Shown: positions 6,864 to 15,994, counted from the stretch's first letter. The stretch: 64,000 bases of DNA from Baekduia soli (GCF_007970665.1 NZ_CP042430.1:3410001-3474000), one strand, 5' to 3'. Numbers and translations are program-made. Notes: generated by a model from the sequence alone, not told the origin.

Positions 6864-7655
6864 TCAGCGCTTGTCGGCCTGGCCCCGGACCATCTGGGCG
6901 GCGATCTCCTCGCCGCCCAGGCGCTTGGCCACCCGGGCCGAGAGCTCGGGGGCGATGCCGGCGAACGTCGAGCCCAGGCGCATCGCGATGGGCGCGACGT
7001 CGATCTCGCCCTTGTCGGCCGTGATGGCCCGCACCACCGCGGCGGCGACCTGCTCCGGGGTGCTCGTGCCCACGCCCCTGGGCAGCTTGGCGCCCGACTC
7101 GTGGAACATGCCGGCGTCGCGGATGAAGCCCGGGAACACGACGCTGACGCCCACGCCGCGCGGGGCCAGGTCGCCGCGCAGCCCTTGGCCGAAGCCGCGC
7201 AGCCCGAACTTCGTGGCGCTGTAGATCGCGCTGCCGGGCTGGCTGCTCTTGCCCGACAGGGAGGAGATGAGCACGATGTGGCCGCGCCCGCGCCCCGCCA
7301 TCCGCTCCCCGAGCACGCGCGACAGGATCATCGGCGCGCGCAGGTTGACCTCCAGCGCGGCGTCGATCTGGTCGGTGCGGAAGTCCAGGACGTTGCCCGA
7401 CGCCGGCAGGGCCGCGTTGGCGACGAGCACGTCGACGTCGCCGGCCTCCTCGAGCAGGCGGTCGACCGCGTCGCGCTGCCCGAGGTCCACGGCGGTGGCG
7501 CGGCCGCCGACCTCGGCGGCCAGCGGCTCGAGGACGTCGGCGCGCCGGCCCGTGAGCAGCAGCGCCGCGCCCTCGGCGCCCAACCGCCGGGCGATCGCGT
7601 GGCCGATGCCGCCCGTGGCGCCCGTGAGCAGGACCGATGAACCGCGCAGTTCCAT
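6864..7655 (-). CDS. short-chain dehydrogenase/reductase
   Basis: A 263-residue SDR with a Rossmann fold. The cofactor motif TGATGGIG is near residue 11, NAA near 82, the catalytic Ser in ISSLSG near 140, and YSATK near 153. The ARG-rich loop after beta 2 (TGRRADV) favours NADP(H). The C-terminal tail (ELSARVAKRLGGEEIAA) is of the DltE/short-chain type. Substrate cannot be told from sequence. It is divergent from miaA with about 60 bp between start codons. Confidence 0.9.
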   Translation of the reverse strand: MELRGSSVLLTGATGGIGHAIARRLGAEGAALLLTGRRADVLEPLAAEVGGRATAVDLGQRDAVDRLLEEAGDVDVLVANAALPASGNVLDFRTDQIDAALEVNLRAPMILSRVLGERMAGRGRGHIVLISSLSGKSSQPGSAIYSATKFGLRGFGQGLRGDLAPRGVGVSVVFPGFIRDAGMFHESGAKLPRGVGTSTPEQVAAAVVRAITADKGEIDVAPIAMRLGSTFAGIAPELSARVAKRLGGEEIAAQMVRGQADKR

Positions 7656-7717
7656 GCCGCAACCCTCTCACGCGCGGGGGTCGGCGGGCCCCGACCCCGG
7701 CTGGCATCCTGCGCGGC

Positions 7718-8605
7718 GTGCCCGTGCTCGCCCTCTTCGGCCCCACCGGGATCGGCAAGACCGCCCTGGCCCTGGAGGTCGCCGACCGCCTGCGGGCCCG
7801 CGGCGAGCGCCCCGTCGCCGTCTCGGCCGACGCGCTGCAGGTCTACCGCGGCCTGGAGACGCTGACCGGTGTCGCCTCGCCGGCCGAGCAGGAGCGCCTG
7901 GAGCACCGCCTCGTCGCGTTCGTCGACGTGCGGGAGACGTTCTCGGTCGCCCGCTACGCCGCGCTGGCCCACGCCGAGATCGACGCGCTGCTGGACGCGG
8001 GCGCCACCCCGATCGTCGTCGGCGGCACCGGGCTGTACCTGCGCGCCGCACTGGCCGAGCTCGAGCTGCGCCCGCCGCCGGCGCCCGGCGTGCGCGAGCG
8101 GCTCATGGCCGACGCCGCCGCGCGCGGCACCGAGGTGCTGCACGCCGAGCTGGCGGCCCGCGCGCCGGCCGCGGCGGCCGGCATCGACCCTCGCGACCGC
8201 CACCGGGTCGTCCGCGCCCTGGAGCTCGAGGCCCAGGGCGCGCTGGCCTCGCCGCCGGAGGACAACCGCCTGTGGACCGCCGACACGCGCCGCCCGACGC
8301 GCCTGGTCGCGCTGACGATGCAGCGGGCCGAGCTGCACGCGCGCATCGACGCTCGCGTGGAGGCCATGGTCGCGGCGGGCGCCGCCCGCGAGGTGGCAGC
8401 CGCCGACGCGGCCGGCGCATCGCCCACCGCCCGCAAGGCGCTGGGCTTCGACGAGCTGCTGGCGGGCGACGTCGAGGCGATGAAGACGCGCACCCGCCGC
8501 TACGCCCGCCGCCAGCTGACGTGGCTGCGCAAGCTGCCCGGCGTCGAGCACGTCGACCTGACCGGGCGCCGCGCCGCCGACGTGGCCGCCGAGCTGGTCG
8601 GATAG
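7718..8605 (+). CDS. miaA: tRNA dimethylallyltransferase
   Basis: MiaA adds dimethylallyl to A37 of tRNAs reading UNN codons. The product is 295 residues from GTG 7718 (VPVLALFGPTGIGKTALAL), chosen because the P-loop normally lies within ten residues of the start. Family motifs are SADALQVYRGLETLTG, VGGTGLYLRA, RHRVVRALE-type (DRHRVVRALE) and the C-terminal TRRYARRQLTW. The usual DSxQ is replaced by DALQ. It is followed 12 bp later by dapF, an arrangement of miaA with dapF seen in several actinobacteria. Confidence 0.93.
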   Translation: MPVLALFGPTGIGKTALALEVADRLRARGERPVAVSADALQVYRGLETLTGVASPAEQERLEHRLVAFVDVRETFSVARYAALAHAEIDALLDAGATPIVVGGTGLYLRAALAELELRPPPAPGVRERLMADAAARGTEVLHAELAARAPAAAAGIDPRDRHRVVRALELEAQGALASPPEDNRLWTADTRRPTRLVALTMQRAELHARIDARVEAMVAAGAAREVAAADAAGASPTARKALGFDELLAGDVEAMKTRTRRYARRQLTWLRKLPGVEHVDLTGRRAADVAAELVG

Positions 8606-8617
8606 CCTCGCGGCCGC

Positions 8618-9475
8618 ATGCGCTTCGAGAAGTGGCAGGCCCTCGGCAACGACTACATCATCCTCGAGCGGGCGCAGCTGCCGTTCGCGCTGACGGCGGC
8701 GCGCGTGCGGCGCCTGTGCGACGCGCACCTGGGCATCGGCTCCGACGGCGTGCTCGAGCTGTCGGAGGCCGACGCGGACGGCTTCGTCGCCCGGCTGCGG
8801 ATCTTCAACCCGGACGGCTCGGAGGCCGAGCTCTCGGGCAACGGCGCCCGCGAGGCCGTCATGTACCTTCGCCGCCGCGGCTGGACCGACCGCGCCCAGT
8901 TCTCCATCCAGACCGCGGCGGGCGAGATCCGCCCGACGATCCACGACGACCGAACCTGCGCGCTGGCGATGGGGCGCGCGCGCCTGCAGTCCGCCGACTT
9001 CCCGTCCGGCGGCGCCGACGGCACCGGGACGCTGGAGGCCACGGGCCAGACGTGGCACTTCCAGCACGTGCAGGTCGGCAACCCGCAGTGCGCGATCCAC
9101 GTGCCCGACGGCGACGCGCTGCAGGCGCTGGACCTGCCGCGGATCGGCCCCGGGATCGAGCGCCACCCGCTGTTCCCCAACCGCACCAACGTGTCGTTCT
9201 TCCGCGCCGAGGCCGCCGACCGCATCCGGGCGCGCATCTTCGAGCGCGGGGTGGGGGAGACCAGCGCCTCGGGCACCGGCGCGTGCGGCGCCGCGATCGC
9301 CCACGTGCTGCGCGGCGGCGACAGCCCGGTGACCGTGCGGCTCGACGGCGGCGAGCTCGCCGTCGACGTCGACGAGAGCCTCCTGTTCACGCTCACCGGC
9401 TGGGCGGTGCCGGTCTACACGGGCGAACTCGCGCCCGAGCTGCTGGCCGACCTGGCCGGCGACGAGCCGGCCTGA
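8618..9475 (+). CDS. dapF: diaminopimelate epimerase, Ser/Ser variant
   Basis: DapF interconverts LL- and meso-diaminopimelate for lysine and peptidoglycan. The 285-residue length, GNDYIILE start, FNPDGSEAE, VGNPQCAIHV and GVGET motifs define the family. Canonical enzymes use two cysteines, in CGNGAR and ACG[ST]GAC. Here both positions are serine: ELSGNGAR (about residue 74) and SASGTGAC (about 225). The remaining GTGAC cysteine is not at the catalytic position. Location beside dapD, dapC and dapE still argues for a role in the DAP pathway. Whether a Ser/Ser protein epimerises is open. Confidence 0.85.
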   Translation: MRFEKWQALGNDYIILERAQLPFALTAARVRRLCDAHLGIGSDGVLELSEADADGFVARLRIFNPDGSEAELSGNGAREAVMYLRRRGWTDRAQFSIQTAAGEIRPTIHDDRTCALAMGRARLQSADFPSGGADGTGTLEATGQTWHFQHVQVGNPQCAIHVPDGDALQALDLPRIGPGIERHPLFPNRTNVSFFRAEAADRIRARIFERGVGETSASGTGACGAAIAHVLRGGDSPVTVRLDGGELAVDVDESLLFTLTGWAVPVYTGELAPELLADLAGDEPA

Positions 9476-9522
9476 CCACCGCCGGCCGACGGCGCGGCCC
9501 CGGACACTAGGGTTCCGGGAAC

Positions 9523-10521
9523 ATGAGCGAGCAGCAGCAGATCACGGGCGGCGCCTGGGCCGTCGGCCTGGCCACCGCGACCCCGGACGGGCGCATCCTG
9601 GACGCCTACTACGTGGCGCCGCGCCTGGGCACCGGCGGCGCGCCCGACGGCGCGACGGCCGGCACGCACCCGCTGCACATCACCCGCGCGACCGACCTGG
9701 GCGGCGGCGCCTTCGCCGCGGCCGCCCGCCCCGACGCGCTGCGCGACGTCACGGTCACCGCGGTGCTCACGGTCGTCGAGGACCTGCAGGCCGCGCCGGC
9801 CGACGTCCACGACGCCTACCTGCGGCTGCACCTGCTCAGCCACCGGCTCGTCGCGCCCAACACCATCAACCTGACCGGCGTCTTCGCGGTGCTGCCCAAC
9901 GTCGCCTGGACCAACCGCGGCCCCGTGGACCTCGAGGCGCTCGACGCGGTGCGGCTGCGCGCCCGGGCGCTGGACCGGCCGCTGTCGGTCACCTCCGTGG
10001 ACAAGTTCCCGCGGATGACCGACTACGTCGTGCCCGCCGGCGTGCGGATCGCCGACGCCGACCGCGTGCGCCTCGGCGCCCACCTCGCCGCCGGCACGAC
10101 CGTCATGCACGAGGGGTTCGTCAACTACAACGCGGGGACGCTCGGCGCCTCGATGGTCGAGGGCCGCATCAGCCAGGGCGTGGTCGTCGGCGACGGCACC
10201 GACATCGGCGGCGGCGCGTCGATCATGGGCACGCTGTCGGGCGGGGGCACGGAGACGATCACCATCGGCGAGCGCTGCCTCATCGGCGCCGAGGGCGGCC
10301 TGGGCATCTCGCTCGGCGACGACTGCGTCATCGAGGCCGGTCTCTACGTCACCGCGGGCACGCGCGTGACCACCCCCGACGGCGAGGTCGTCAAGGCCCA
10401 GGAGCTGTCGGGTGCGCCGAACCTGCTCTACCGCCGCAACAGCATGACCGGCACGGTCGAGGTGCTGCCGCGCACAGGCGGCTGGGGCGGGCTGAACGCC
10501 GCGCTGCACGCCAACGACTGA
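9523..10521 (+). CDS. dapD: tetrahydrodipicolinate N-succinyltransferase
   Basis: A 332-residue enzyme of the actinobacterial (Mycobacterium-type) DapD family. It succinylates tetrahydrodipicolinate with succinyl-CoA. The N-terminal domain starts [14 protein letters not shown]. The C-terminal left-handed beta-helix has hexapeptide repeats ([17 protein letters not shown], then [15 protein letters not shown]). [17 protein letters not shown] is the substrate/CoA region. It follows dapF in the same direction, 47 bp away, and runs convergently into dapC. Confidence 0.94.
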   Translation: MSEQQQITGGAWAVGLATATPDGRILDAYYVAPRLGTGGAPDGATAGTHPLHITRATDLGGGAFAAAARPDALRDVTVTAVLTVVEDLQAAPADVHDAYLRLHLLSHRLVAPNTINLTGVFAVLPNVAWTNRGPVDLEALDAVRLRARALDRPLSVTSVDKFPRMTDYVVPAGVRIADADRVRLGAHLAAGTTVMHEGFVNYNAGTLGASMVEGRISQGVVVGDGTDIGGGASIMGTLSGGGTETITIGERCLIGAEGGLGISLGDDCVIEAGLYVTAGTRVTTPDGEVVKAQELSGAPNLLYRRNSMTGTVEVLPRTGGWGGLNAALHAND

Positions 10522-10536
10522 CCCCAGCGCCCGGCG

Positions 10537-11664
10537 TCAGCCCAGCCGCGCCGCGGCGCGCGCGCAGGCCTCGGGCGTGGGGACGAGCGCGAAGCGCACG
10601 TGCCCGGCGCCCCCGGCGCCGAAGAACGAGCCCGGGGCGCAGACGATGCCCGACTCCAGCAGCCGCATCGCGCACGCCTCCTCGTCCTCGCCGCCCGGCG
10701 TGCGCAGCCACAGGAAGAAGGACGCGGGGCCCCCGACGCTCGTGAAGCCCGCGGCCTGCAGCGCGGGCAGCAGCGCGTCGCGCTTGGCCCGGTAGCGCTC
10801 GCGCACCTCCTCGACGTGGGCGTCGTCGTCCCAGGCGGCGATCGACGCCCGCTGCACGAAGTCCTGGGGTGCGACGCCGACGTTGGGGCGGTAGCGGCGC
10901 AGCGCGGCGATGAGCTCGGGGTCACCGGCCATGAAGCCCGAGCGGTAGCCCGGCATGGACGAGCGCTTGGACAGCGTGTTGAGCACCACGACGTTCGTGC
11001 GGTCGGCGAGCTGCAGCGCCGAGGCGGGCGGCGGGCCCTCGAACCACAGCTCGGAGTAGGCCTCGTCGCAGGCCAGGACGAAGTCGTGGCGGCGCGCCAG
11101 CGCCGCGGCGCGCTCGAGGTCGTCGAGGCCGATCGTCGCGCCGGTGGGGTTGTTGGGGTAGTTGAGCCAGAGGACGGCGAGGCGGTCCAGGCGAGCCGGG
11201 TCCAACGCGCCCAGGTCGGGCAGGTGGCCGCGCGCCGGGTCCAGCGCGAGCTCCAGGACGTCCATCCCCGCGAAGCGCGCGCCCCGCGCGGCGACGGGGT
11301 AGCCCGGGGTCGTGACGGCCACGGCGTCGCCGCCCGCGACCTGGGCGAGGTGGAAGATCGCCTCCTTGGACCCCAGCGTCGGCACGACCTCGCGGTCGGG
11401 GTCCAGGACGACGCCGAAGCGGCGCTCGATCCAGCGTGCGATGGCCGCCCGCAGCTCGGGCATCCCGACGGCCTTCGGGTAGGTCGAGACCGGCTCGATC
11501 GCCGCGGCCAGCGCACGGCGGATGAACTCCGGCGTGACCTCGCGCGGCTCGCCCATCCCGAAGTCGATGAGCTCGATCCCGCGGGCCAGGGCGCCGGCGC
11601 GGGCCTCGTCGAGGCGGACGAAGGGGTAGGTCCCCAGGTCCGCGAGCACCGGGTTCAGGCGCAC
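10537..11664 (-). CDS. dapC: succinyldiaminopimelate transaminase
   Basis: A 375-residue class I/II PLP aminotransferase that transaminates N-succinyl-2-amino-6-ketopimelate with glutamate. Motifs include IDFGMGEPRE, NYPNNPTGAT, CDEAYSELWFE and the PLP lysine in NTLSKRSSMPGYRSG. MPGYRSG(F) is typical of the DapC branch. It overlaps the upstream dapE by 10 bp and is co-transcribed with it. The neighbours dapD and dapF supply the other steps of the succinylase route. Confidence 0.93.
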   Translation of the reverse strand: MRLNPVLADLGTYPFVRLDEARAGALARGIELIDFGMGEPREVTPEFIRRALAAAIEPVSTYPKAVGMPELRAAIARWIERRFGVVLDPDREVVPTLGSKEAIFHLAQVAGGDAVAVTTPGYPVAARGARFAGMDVLELALDPARGHLPDLGALDPARLDRLAVLWLNYPNNPTGATIGLDDLERAAALARRHDFVLACDEAYSELWFEGPPPASALQLADRTNVVVLNTLSKRSSMPGYRSGFMAGDPELIAALRRYRPNVGVAPQDFVQRASIAAWDDDAHVEEVRERYRAKRDALLPALQAAGFTSVGGPASFFLWLRTPGGEDEEACAMRLLESGIVCAPGSFFGAGGAGHVRFALVPTPEACARAAARLG

Positions 11665-12722
11665 AGGAACCGCTGCAGGATCGCGTGGGAGCGCACGAGC
11701 GAGGCCTCGGCCACGCGCTCGTCACGGCGGTGGGCGAAGCGCGGCGCGCCGGGGCCGAAGTTCACCGCGTCCACGCCGGCGGCGGCGAACTCGGCCACGG
11801 GCGTCCACGCCTGCTTGGGGGCGGTCTCCAGGTCGCCGGCGGCCACGAGGCGGTCGACCAGCGGGTTGGCCTCGGGGACCGCGCCGGAGGGCGCGTTGCC
11901 GTCGATGACCAGCTCGCCGTGGGGCTCGCAGAGCGCGCGCAGCCGCGCCTCGGCATCGGCCGCCGACGTGCCCGGCGCGTAGCGCATGTTGATCTCCGCC
12001 ACGCAGGTGTCGGGCACGACGTTGCGGGCCACGCCGCCGGAGACGGTCACGACGGAGACGACCTCGCGGAACGTCAGCCCGGCGAAGACGTGGTCGACCG
12101 GCTCGAGCACGGCGAGCTCGGCGATGCCGGCGGCGGCCCGGTGGATGGCGTTGTCGGCCAGCCACGGGCGTGCGCTGTGGCCCGCGGTGCCCCGGAACGT
12201 CCACGTGGCGTTGATGTTGCCGACGCAGCCGGCGTGCAGCGCGTTGTCGGTGGGCTCCATGACCACGACGAGGTCGGCGGTGCGCAGGCCGGGCTCGCGG
12301 TCCAGCAGCGGCGTCAGCGCGCTGTCGCCGAACGGCAGCTCCTCGCGGCCGAAGAACACGTAGCCGACGTCGACGGTCGCGGCGGGCGGCGGGTCCAGCG
12401 CCAGCTCGATCATCACGCCCAGCGCGGCCTTCATGTCGGCGGCGCCCAGGCCGGTGACCCAGCCGTCGTCGCGGGCCCCGGGCAGGTTGCCCTGGGCGGG
12501 GACCGTGTCGAGATGGCCGGCCAGGAGGACCAGCGGCCGGTCGCGGCGCTCGGTGACGCCCGCCAGGACGCACGTGTCTCCCGCGTCGCGCCCCCGGTCG
12601 CCCAGCATGGCGAGCACGCGGGCGGCCAGCGCGGCCTCCTCGCGGGACTCCGACGGCACGTCGACGAGCTCCAGGACACGGTCGGCGAGGCGGTCGGCGA
12701 GGCCGTCGGTCATGGGGCCCAC
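11655..12722 (-). CDS. dapE: succinyl-diaminopimelate desuccinylase
   Basis: A 355-residue M20 metallohydrolase that removes succinate to give LL-DAP. Metal and catalytic motifs are visible: LLAGHLDTVP (His), GLGAADMKAALG (bridging Asp), FFGREELPFG (general base Glu), and EPTDNALHAGCVGN. The dimerisation domain contains the HSARP loop. It is the first gene of the dapE-dapC pair. The start at 12722 lies 32 bp from the divergent DUF429 gene, so both promoters must share a very short gap. Confidence 0.93.
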   Translation of the reverse strand: MGPMTDGLADRLADRVLELVDVPSESREEAALAARVLAMLGDRGRDAGDTCVLAGVTERRDRPLVLLAGHLDTVPAQGNLPGARDDGWVTGLGAADMKAALGVMIELALDPPPAATVDVGYVFFGREELPFGDSALTPLLDREPGLRTADLVVVMEPTDNALHAGCVGNINATWTFRGTAGHSARPWLADNAIHRAAAGIAELAVLEPVDHVFAGLTFREVVSVVTVSGGVARNVVPDTCVAEINMRYAPGTSAADAEARLRALCEPHGELVIDGNAPSGAVPEANPLVDRLVAAGDLETAPKQAWTPVAEFAAAGVDAVNFGPGAPRFAHRRDERVAEASLVRSHAILQRFLCA

Positions 12723-12754
12723 GCTATCGCCCGACTAGCCTTCTGGGCCGTCCC

Positions 12755-13576
12755 ATGCGCTACTGCGGCATCGACGTCTCGGCCAAGCCCGCCAACCAGC
12801 AGCTCGTCACGCTCCACGAGCGCCGCGGCGCCGACGCCCAGGAGCTCGTCGCGACGTTCTACGAGCCCGGCGACGTCGATGCCGTCGCCCGGACCGTGCT
12901 GGGCTTCGGGGGTGAGGCCGTCGCGGCGATCGACGCGCCGTCGGGCCCGCGGCTGGACCTGCTGGCGGCCGGGCTGCCGCTGCGCATGGAGCTCGGGCTG
13001 CCGCACGGGCGCTACGAGCGCATGCGGGTGTGCGACGCGCTGCTGTTCCGCCGGCGTCTGCCGCTGTACCCGGTCCCCAGCGCCGACCAGGCGCTCTCGC
13101 GGTGGGAGACCTGGATGGCCGTCGGCTTCGAGCTCTTCGCCGCGCTCGACGGCCTCGAGCTGTTCCGCCCGCCGGCGGCCGGCGTCCACGAGGCGCCCGT
13201 CGGCGACGGCGCCCTGCGGTTGGGGCGCCTGTGCGAGACCTACCCCGACGCGGTCTTCTGCACGCTGCTGGGCCACCGGCCGTCCCCGAAGCGCACGCCG
13301 TGGGGCCTGCAGCAGCGCATCGCGGCGCTGCGCCTGCGCGGTGTCGTCGACGACGACGGTGGCCTCTGGCACCGCACGCTCGACGAGCTCGACGCCTGCG
13401 CCGCCGCCTACGCGGCCTATGCCCTGGCCGCCGGGCAGGGCTGCTGGGTGGGTGACGCGCGGGAGGGCGTCATCGTGCTGCCGACCCTCGGCCTGGCCGA
13501 GCGCTACGACCGGCTGCCGCCGCCGGCGCGCTCGGCGCTCAGCGCGCCTCGACGACCACCGCCGTCGACGCGATGA
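12755..13576 (+). CDS. DUF429 protein (predicted RNase H-fold nuclease)
   Basis: A 273-residue protein of the DUF429 family, predicted to have an RNase H-like fold. It starts YCGIDVSAKPANQQ, the first acidic strand. A second acidic strand is AAIDAPSG near residue 70, and a third acidic region is in ETYPDAVFCTLLG and YAAYALA. Biochemical role is unknown. Its 3' end overlaps the convergent MerR/TOBE gene by 38 bp. Confidence 0.82.
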   Translation: MRYCGIDVSAKPANQQLVTLHERRGADAQELVATFYEPGDVDAVARTVLGFGGEAVAAIDAPSGPRLDLLAAGLPLRMELGLPHGRYERMRVCDALLFRRRLPLYPVPSADQALSRWETWMAVGFELFAALDGLELFRPPAAGVHEAPVGDGALRLGRLCETYPDAVFCTLLGHRPSPKRTPWGLQQRIAALRLRGVVDDDGGLWHRTLDELDACAAAYAAYALAAGQGCWVGDAREGVIVLPTLGLAERYDRLPPPARSALSAPRRPPPSTR

Positions 13577-13967
13577 CCGCGACGGCCGGGTCGCCGGGCT
13601 TGAGGCCGAGGTCGTCGGTGGCCGCGCCGGCCATGAGCGACGTGACCCGGTAGGGCCCGCAGGCCAGCTCGACCTGGGCCATGACGCCGTCACGCTGCAC
13701 GCTGAGGACCACGCCGGCCAGCCGGGTGTGGCCTGAGGCGGCGTGGTCGCGGTGGCGGTCGCGCATGAGCTCGGCCAGCGTGGCGGCGGGCAGGTAGCGC
13801 TGGCGCCCGCGGCGCTGGAACCGGACGCGGCCGTCGCGCTCCCAGCGGCGCAGCGTGTCGACGCTGACCCCCAGCGCCGACGCGGCCGCGCCGATGCGGA
13901 TCCAGTCGTCGGGGCGTGGGTCGTCGGTCACGGTCGGGGCTCCCGGGGCCCGACCGTACTCCGACAT
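13539..13967 (-). CDS. MerR-like HTH plus TOBE domain regulator
   Basis: From ATG 13967 the protein is 142 residues. A MerR/excisionase-type helix-turn-helix (IGAAASALGVSVDTLRRWERDG) is followed by a TOBE/Mop domain (LAGVVLSVQRDGVMAQVEL... TSLMAGAATDDLGLKPGD), the fold that binds molybdate in ModE and Mop proteins. A molybdate- or anion-sensing regulator is likely. ATG at 13988 is the alternative start, but the inner start leaves the palindrome 13972-13989 upstream as an operator. Molybdoenzyme genes in this window (23.2 kb) are possible but unproven targets. Confidence 0.8.
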   Translation of the reverse strand: MSEYGRAPGAPTVTDDPRPDDWIRIGAAASALGVSVDTLRRWERDGRVRFQRRGRQRYLPAATLAELMRDRHRDHAASGHTRLAGVVLSVQRDGVMAQVELACGPYRVTSLMAGAATDDLGLKPGDPAVAVIASTAVVVEAR

Positions 13968-13971
13968 GTCC

Positions 13972-13989
13972 GATGACCCATCGGTCATC
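13972..13989. promoter_or_regulatory. inverted repeat between regulator and hflX
   Basis: GATGACC-CATC-GGTCATC is a perfect 7-bp inverted repeat with a 4-bp spacer in the divergent region between the MerR/TOBE gene and hflX. Its position suggests an operator for the adjacent regulator. It overlaps the codons that would follow if the longer regulator start were used. Confidence 0.4.
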
Positions 13990-14038
13990 CGTCCAGGTCA
14001 CGCCCCAGAAGTGGGGATGGGCGGTGGCGCCTACACTC

Positions 14039-15361
14039 ATGGGGCAGATGCAACGCAGTCGCAACGGGCGCACGGCGCCGAATCGGGTGGGGACCGCTCC
14101 GCAGCAGCAGGCGCGCGCCAAGCAGCGCGCGTACTGCATCGCGGCGCTCGAGGACGGTGACGACCTCTCCGAGCTGCAGGAGCTCCTGCGCACCGCCGGG
14201 GTGGCCGTCGTCGGCCAGGCCGTCCAGCACCGCGACCGCCCGCACCCGAACACCTACCTCGGGCCGGGCAAGCTCCTGGAGGTCAAGGAGGCCGCCCTGG
14301 CCGCCGACGCCAACGTCGTCGCCGTCGACGACGAGCTGAGCCCCCGCCAGGAGCGCAACCTGGAGAAGGAGCTCGGGATCCCCGTCGTGGACCGCACGAC
14401 GGTCATCCTCGACATCTTCGCCGGGCACGCCAACACGGCCGAGGGCAAGCTGCAGGTCGAGCTGGCCCAGCTCGAGTACAACCTGGCGCGCATGCGCGGC
14501 CTGTGGACGCACCTCGAGCGCCTGGGCGGCGGCATCGGCACCCGCGGACCCGGCGAGTCGCAGATCGAGACCGACCGCCGCCTGGCGCGCGACCGCATCT
14601 CCGCCCTCAAGCGGCGCCTGGAGCACGTCAAGGGCACGCGCGCCGTCCAGCGCGCCGAGCGCGAGCGGGCCCACCTGCCCCAGGTGGCGCTGGCCGGCTA
14701 CACCAACGCGGGCAAGTCGACGCTGCTCAACGCGCTGACCGGCAGCGAGGTCGGCGTGCGCGACCGCCTGTTCCACACGCTGGACCCCACGACGCGCCAG
14801 CTGCAGATCGACGGGCGCCCGTACCTCATGACCGACACGGTCGGGTTCATCCGCAAGCTGCCCCACCAGCTCGTGGACGCCTTCGGCGCCACGCTGGAGG
14901 AGACCACGCGGGCCGACCTCATCCTGCACGTGCTCGACGCCTCGGCCCCCGAGGAGGAGGGCCTGGCGATGCTGCGCTCCGTCGAGGACACCCTGGAGGA
15001 GATCGGCGCCGGCGAGCGGCCGCGGCTGCTCGTGCTCAACAAGATCGACGCGCTCGACGAGGCCGGGCGGGCCGCCCTGCCGCACCGCCACCCGCGCGGG
15101 ATCCCGGTCAGCGCCAAGACGGGCGAGGGGCTGGAGGCGCTGCGCGACGCGATCGAGCTGGCGTTCGCGCGGACCCTGACCTCCGTCGAGCTGCTGCTGC
15201 CCTACTCCGAGGGCGGCCGCCTGGCCGAGCTGCACGAGGTCGCCGGCGACCTGCACCGCGAGGACACCGCCGAGGGCGTCCGCGTCGTGGCCCGGCTGCC
15301 CGCCGCGGTCGCCGAGCGCTTCGCGCGCTTCGCGGTCGACGGCCGGCCGCTGGCGTCCTGA
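14039..15361 (+). CDS. hflX: ribosome-splitting GTPase HflX
   Basis: A 440-residue Obg/HflX-class GTPase that rescues and splits stalled or inactive ribosomes. The N-terminal HflX domain includes TYLGPGKLLEVKE, ELSPRQERNLE and the IGTRGPGESQIETDRR linker. G motifs are GYTNAGKSTL, DTVGFIRKLPH, NKID and SAKTGEG. The start MGQMQRSRNG at 14039 is preferred, with ATG 14048 also possible. It is divergent from a MerR/TOBE gene. Two hairpins follow the stop. Confidence 0.94.
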   Translation: MGQMQRSRNGRTAPNRVGTAPQQQARAKQRAYCIAALEDGDDLSELQELLRTAGVAVVGQAVQHRDRPHPNTYLGPGKLLEVKEAALAADANVVAVDDELSPRQERNLEKELGIPVVDRTTVILDIFAGHANTAEGKLQVELAQLEYNLARMRGLWTHLERLGGGIGTRGPGESQIETDRRLARDRISALKRRLEHVKGTRAVQRAERERAHLPQVALAGYTNAGKSTLLNALTGSEVGVRDRLFHTLDPTTRQLQIDGRPYLMTDTVGFIRKLPHQLVDAFGATLEETTRADLILHVLDASAPEEEGLAMLRSVEDTLEEIGAGERPRLLVLNKIDALDEAGRAALPHRHPRGIPVSAKTGEGLEALRDAIELAFARTLTSVELLLPYSEGGRLAELHEVAGDLHREDTAEGVRVVARLPAAVAERFARFAVDGRPLAS

Positions 15362-15368
15362 CGCGGGT

Positions 15369-15417
15369 TTCGCCCTCTGGGCGAACACCCGCCACGGCAA
15401 CCTCGCCCCCTGGGCGA
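15369..15417. terminator. paired hairpins between convergent hflX and dut
   Basis: TTCGCCC-TCT-GGGCGAA (15369-15385) and TCGCCC-CCT-GGGCGA (15403-15417) are two strong hairpins in the 63-bp gap between convergent genes. There is no clear T-run on either side. A bidirectional terminator is the likely role. The core CCCTCTGGG recurs at 28041. Confidence 0.55.
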
Positions 15418-15424
15418 ACGTTGC

Positions 15425-15874
15425 TCAGCGCCCGGAGGAGCCCCACCCGTCGGCGCCGCGGTCGTCGGGCGACGGCGGCAGCTCGTCGACGACGGTCAGC
15501 GCCGGGGCCCAGAACGGGACGAGCAGGAGCTGGGCGATCCGGTCGCCCGCCTGCGCGGCGAACGGCTCCTCGCCGGTGTTCATCAGCGTGACGCAGAGCT
15601 CGCCGCGGAAGTTGGGGTCGATGAGGCCCAGGGCGGGCACGACGCCGTGGCGCGCGGCGAGCCCGGAGCGGGGCACGACGAGGCCGCACACGCCGTCGGG
15701 CAGCGCGATGGCGACGCCCGTGGGCACCTTGGCGCGCGCGCCCGGGGACAGGGCGACGGGCTCGACGCAGGCGAGGTCGTGGCCGGCGTCGCCGGGGCGC
15801 GAGCGGGCGGGCGCGCGGGCGCCGTCGCGCAGCAGCCGGACCTCGAGCTCGTCGACGGCGATGGAGGGCAGCAT
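15425..15874 (-). CDS. dut: dUTP diphosphatase
   Basis: A 149-residue trimeric dUTPase that hydrolyses dUTP to dUMP. All five motifs are present: DAGHDLACVE, PRSGLA, LIDPNFRGELCVTLMN, GDRIAQLLLVP, and the flexible C-terminal RGADGWGSSGR. The start MLPSIAVDELEVRLLRDGA was chosen for normal length, since upstream sequence in frame lacks homology. It converges on hflX and is divergent from the DUF4097 gene. Confidence 0.94.
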   Translation of the reverse strand: MLPSIAVDELEVRLLRDGARAPARSRPGDAGHDLACVEPVALSPGARAKVPTGVAIALPDGVCGLVVPRSGLAARHGVVPALGLIDPNFRGELCVTLMNTGEEPFAAQAGDRIAQLLLVPFWAPALTVVDELPPSPDDRGADGWGSSGR

Positions 15875-15994
15875 CGCCCCCAGCGTAGACGCCGGCGCGG
15901 CAGATCTCCCACGAGGGGTTACCGGGAGCTGGGGATGGCCGAAAGGGTGGCAGCCGTACCTCCCGCCCGGGCACGCGGCTCTACCGTCCTGCCC

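Noticed and set aside
7328-9304. A 658-codon open frame antisense to miaA and dapF
   Set aside because: The composition is an Arg/Gly/Ala-rich shadow, and both plus-strand genes have full families of motifs.
13539-13576. 38-bp overlap of DUF429 and MerR/TOBE genes as a sign of wrong gene ends
   Set aside because: Both C-termini look natural for their families, and short convergent overlaps are common here.
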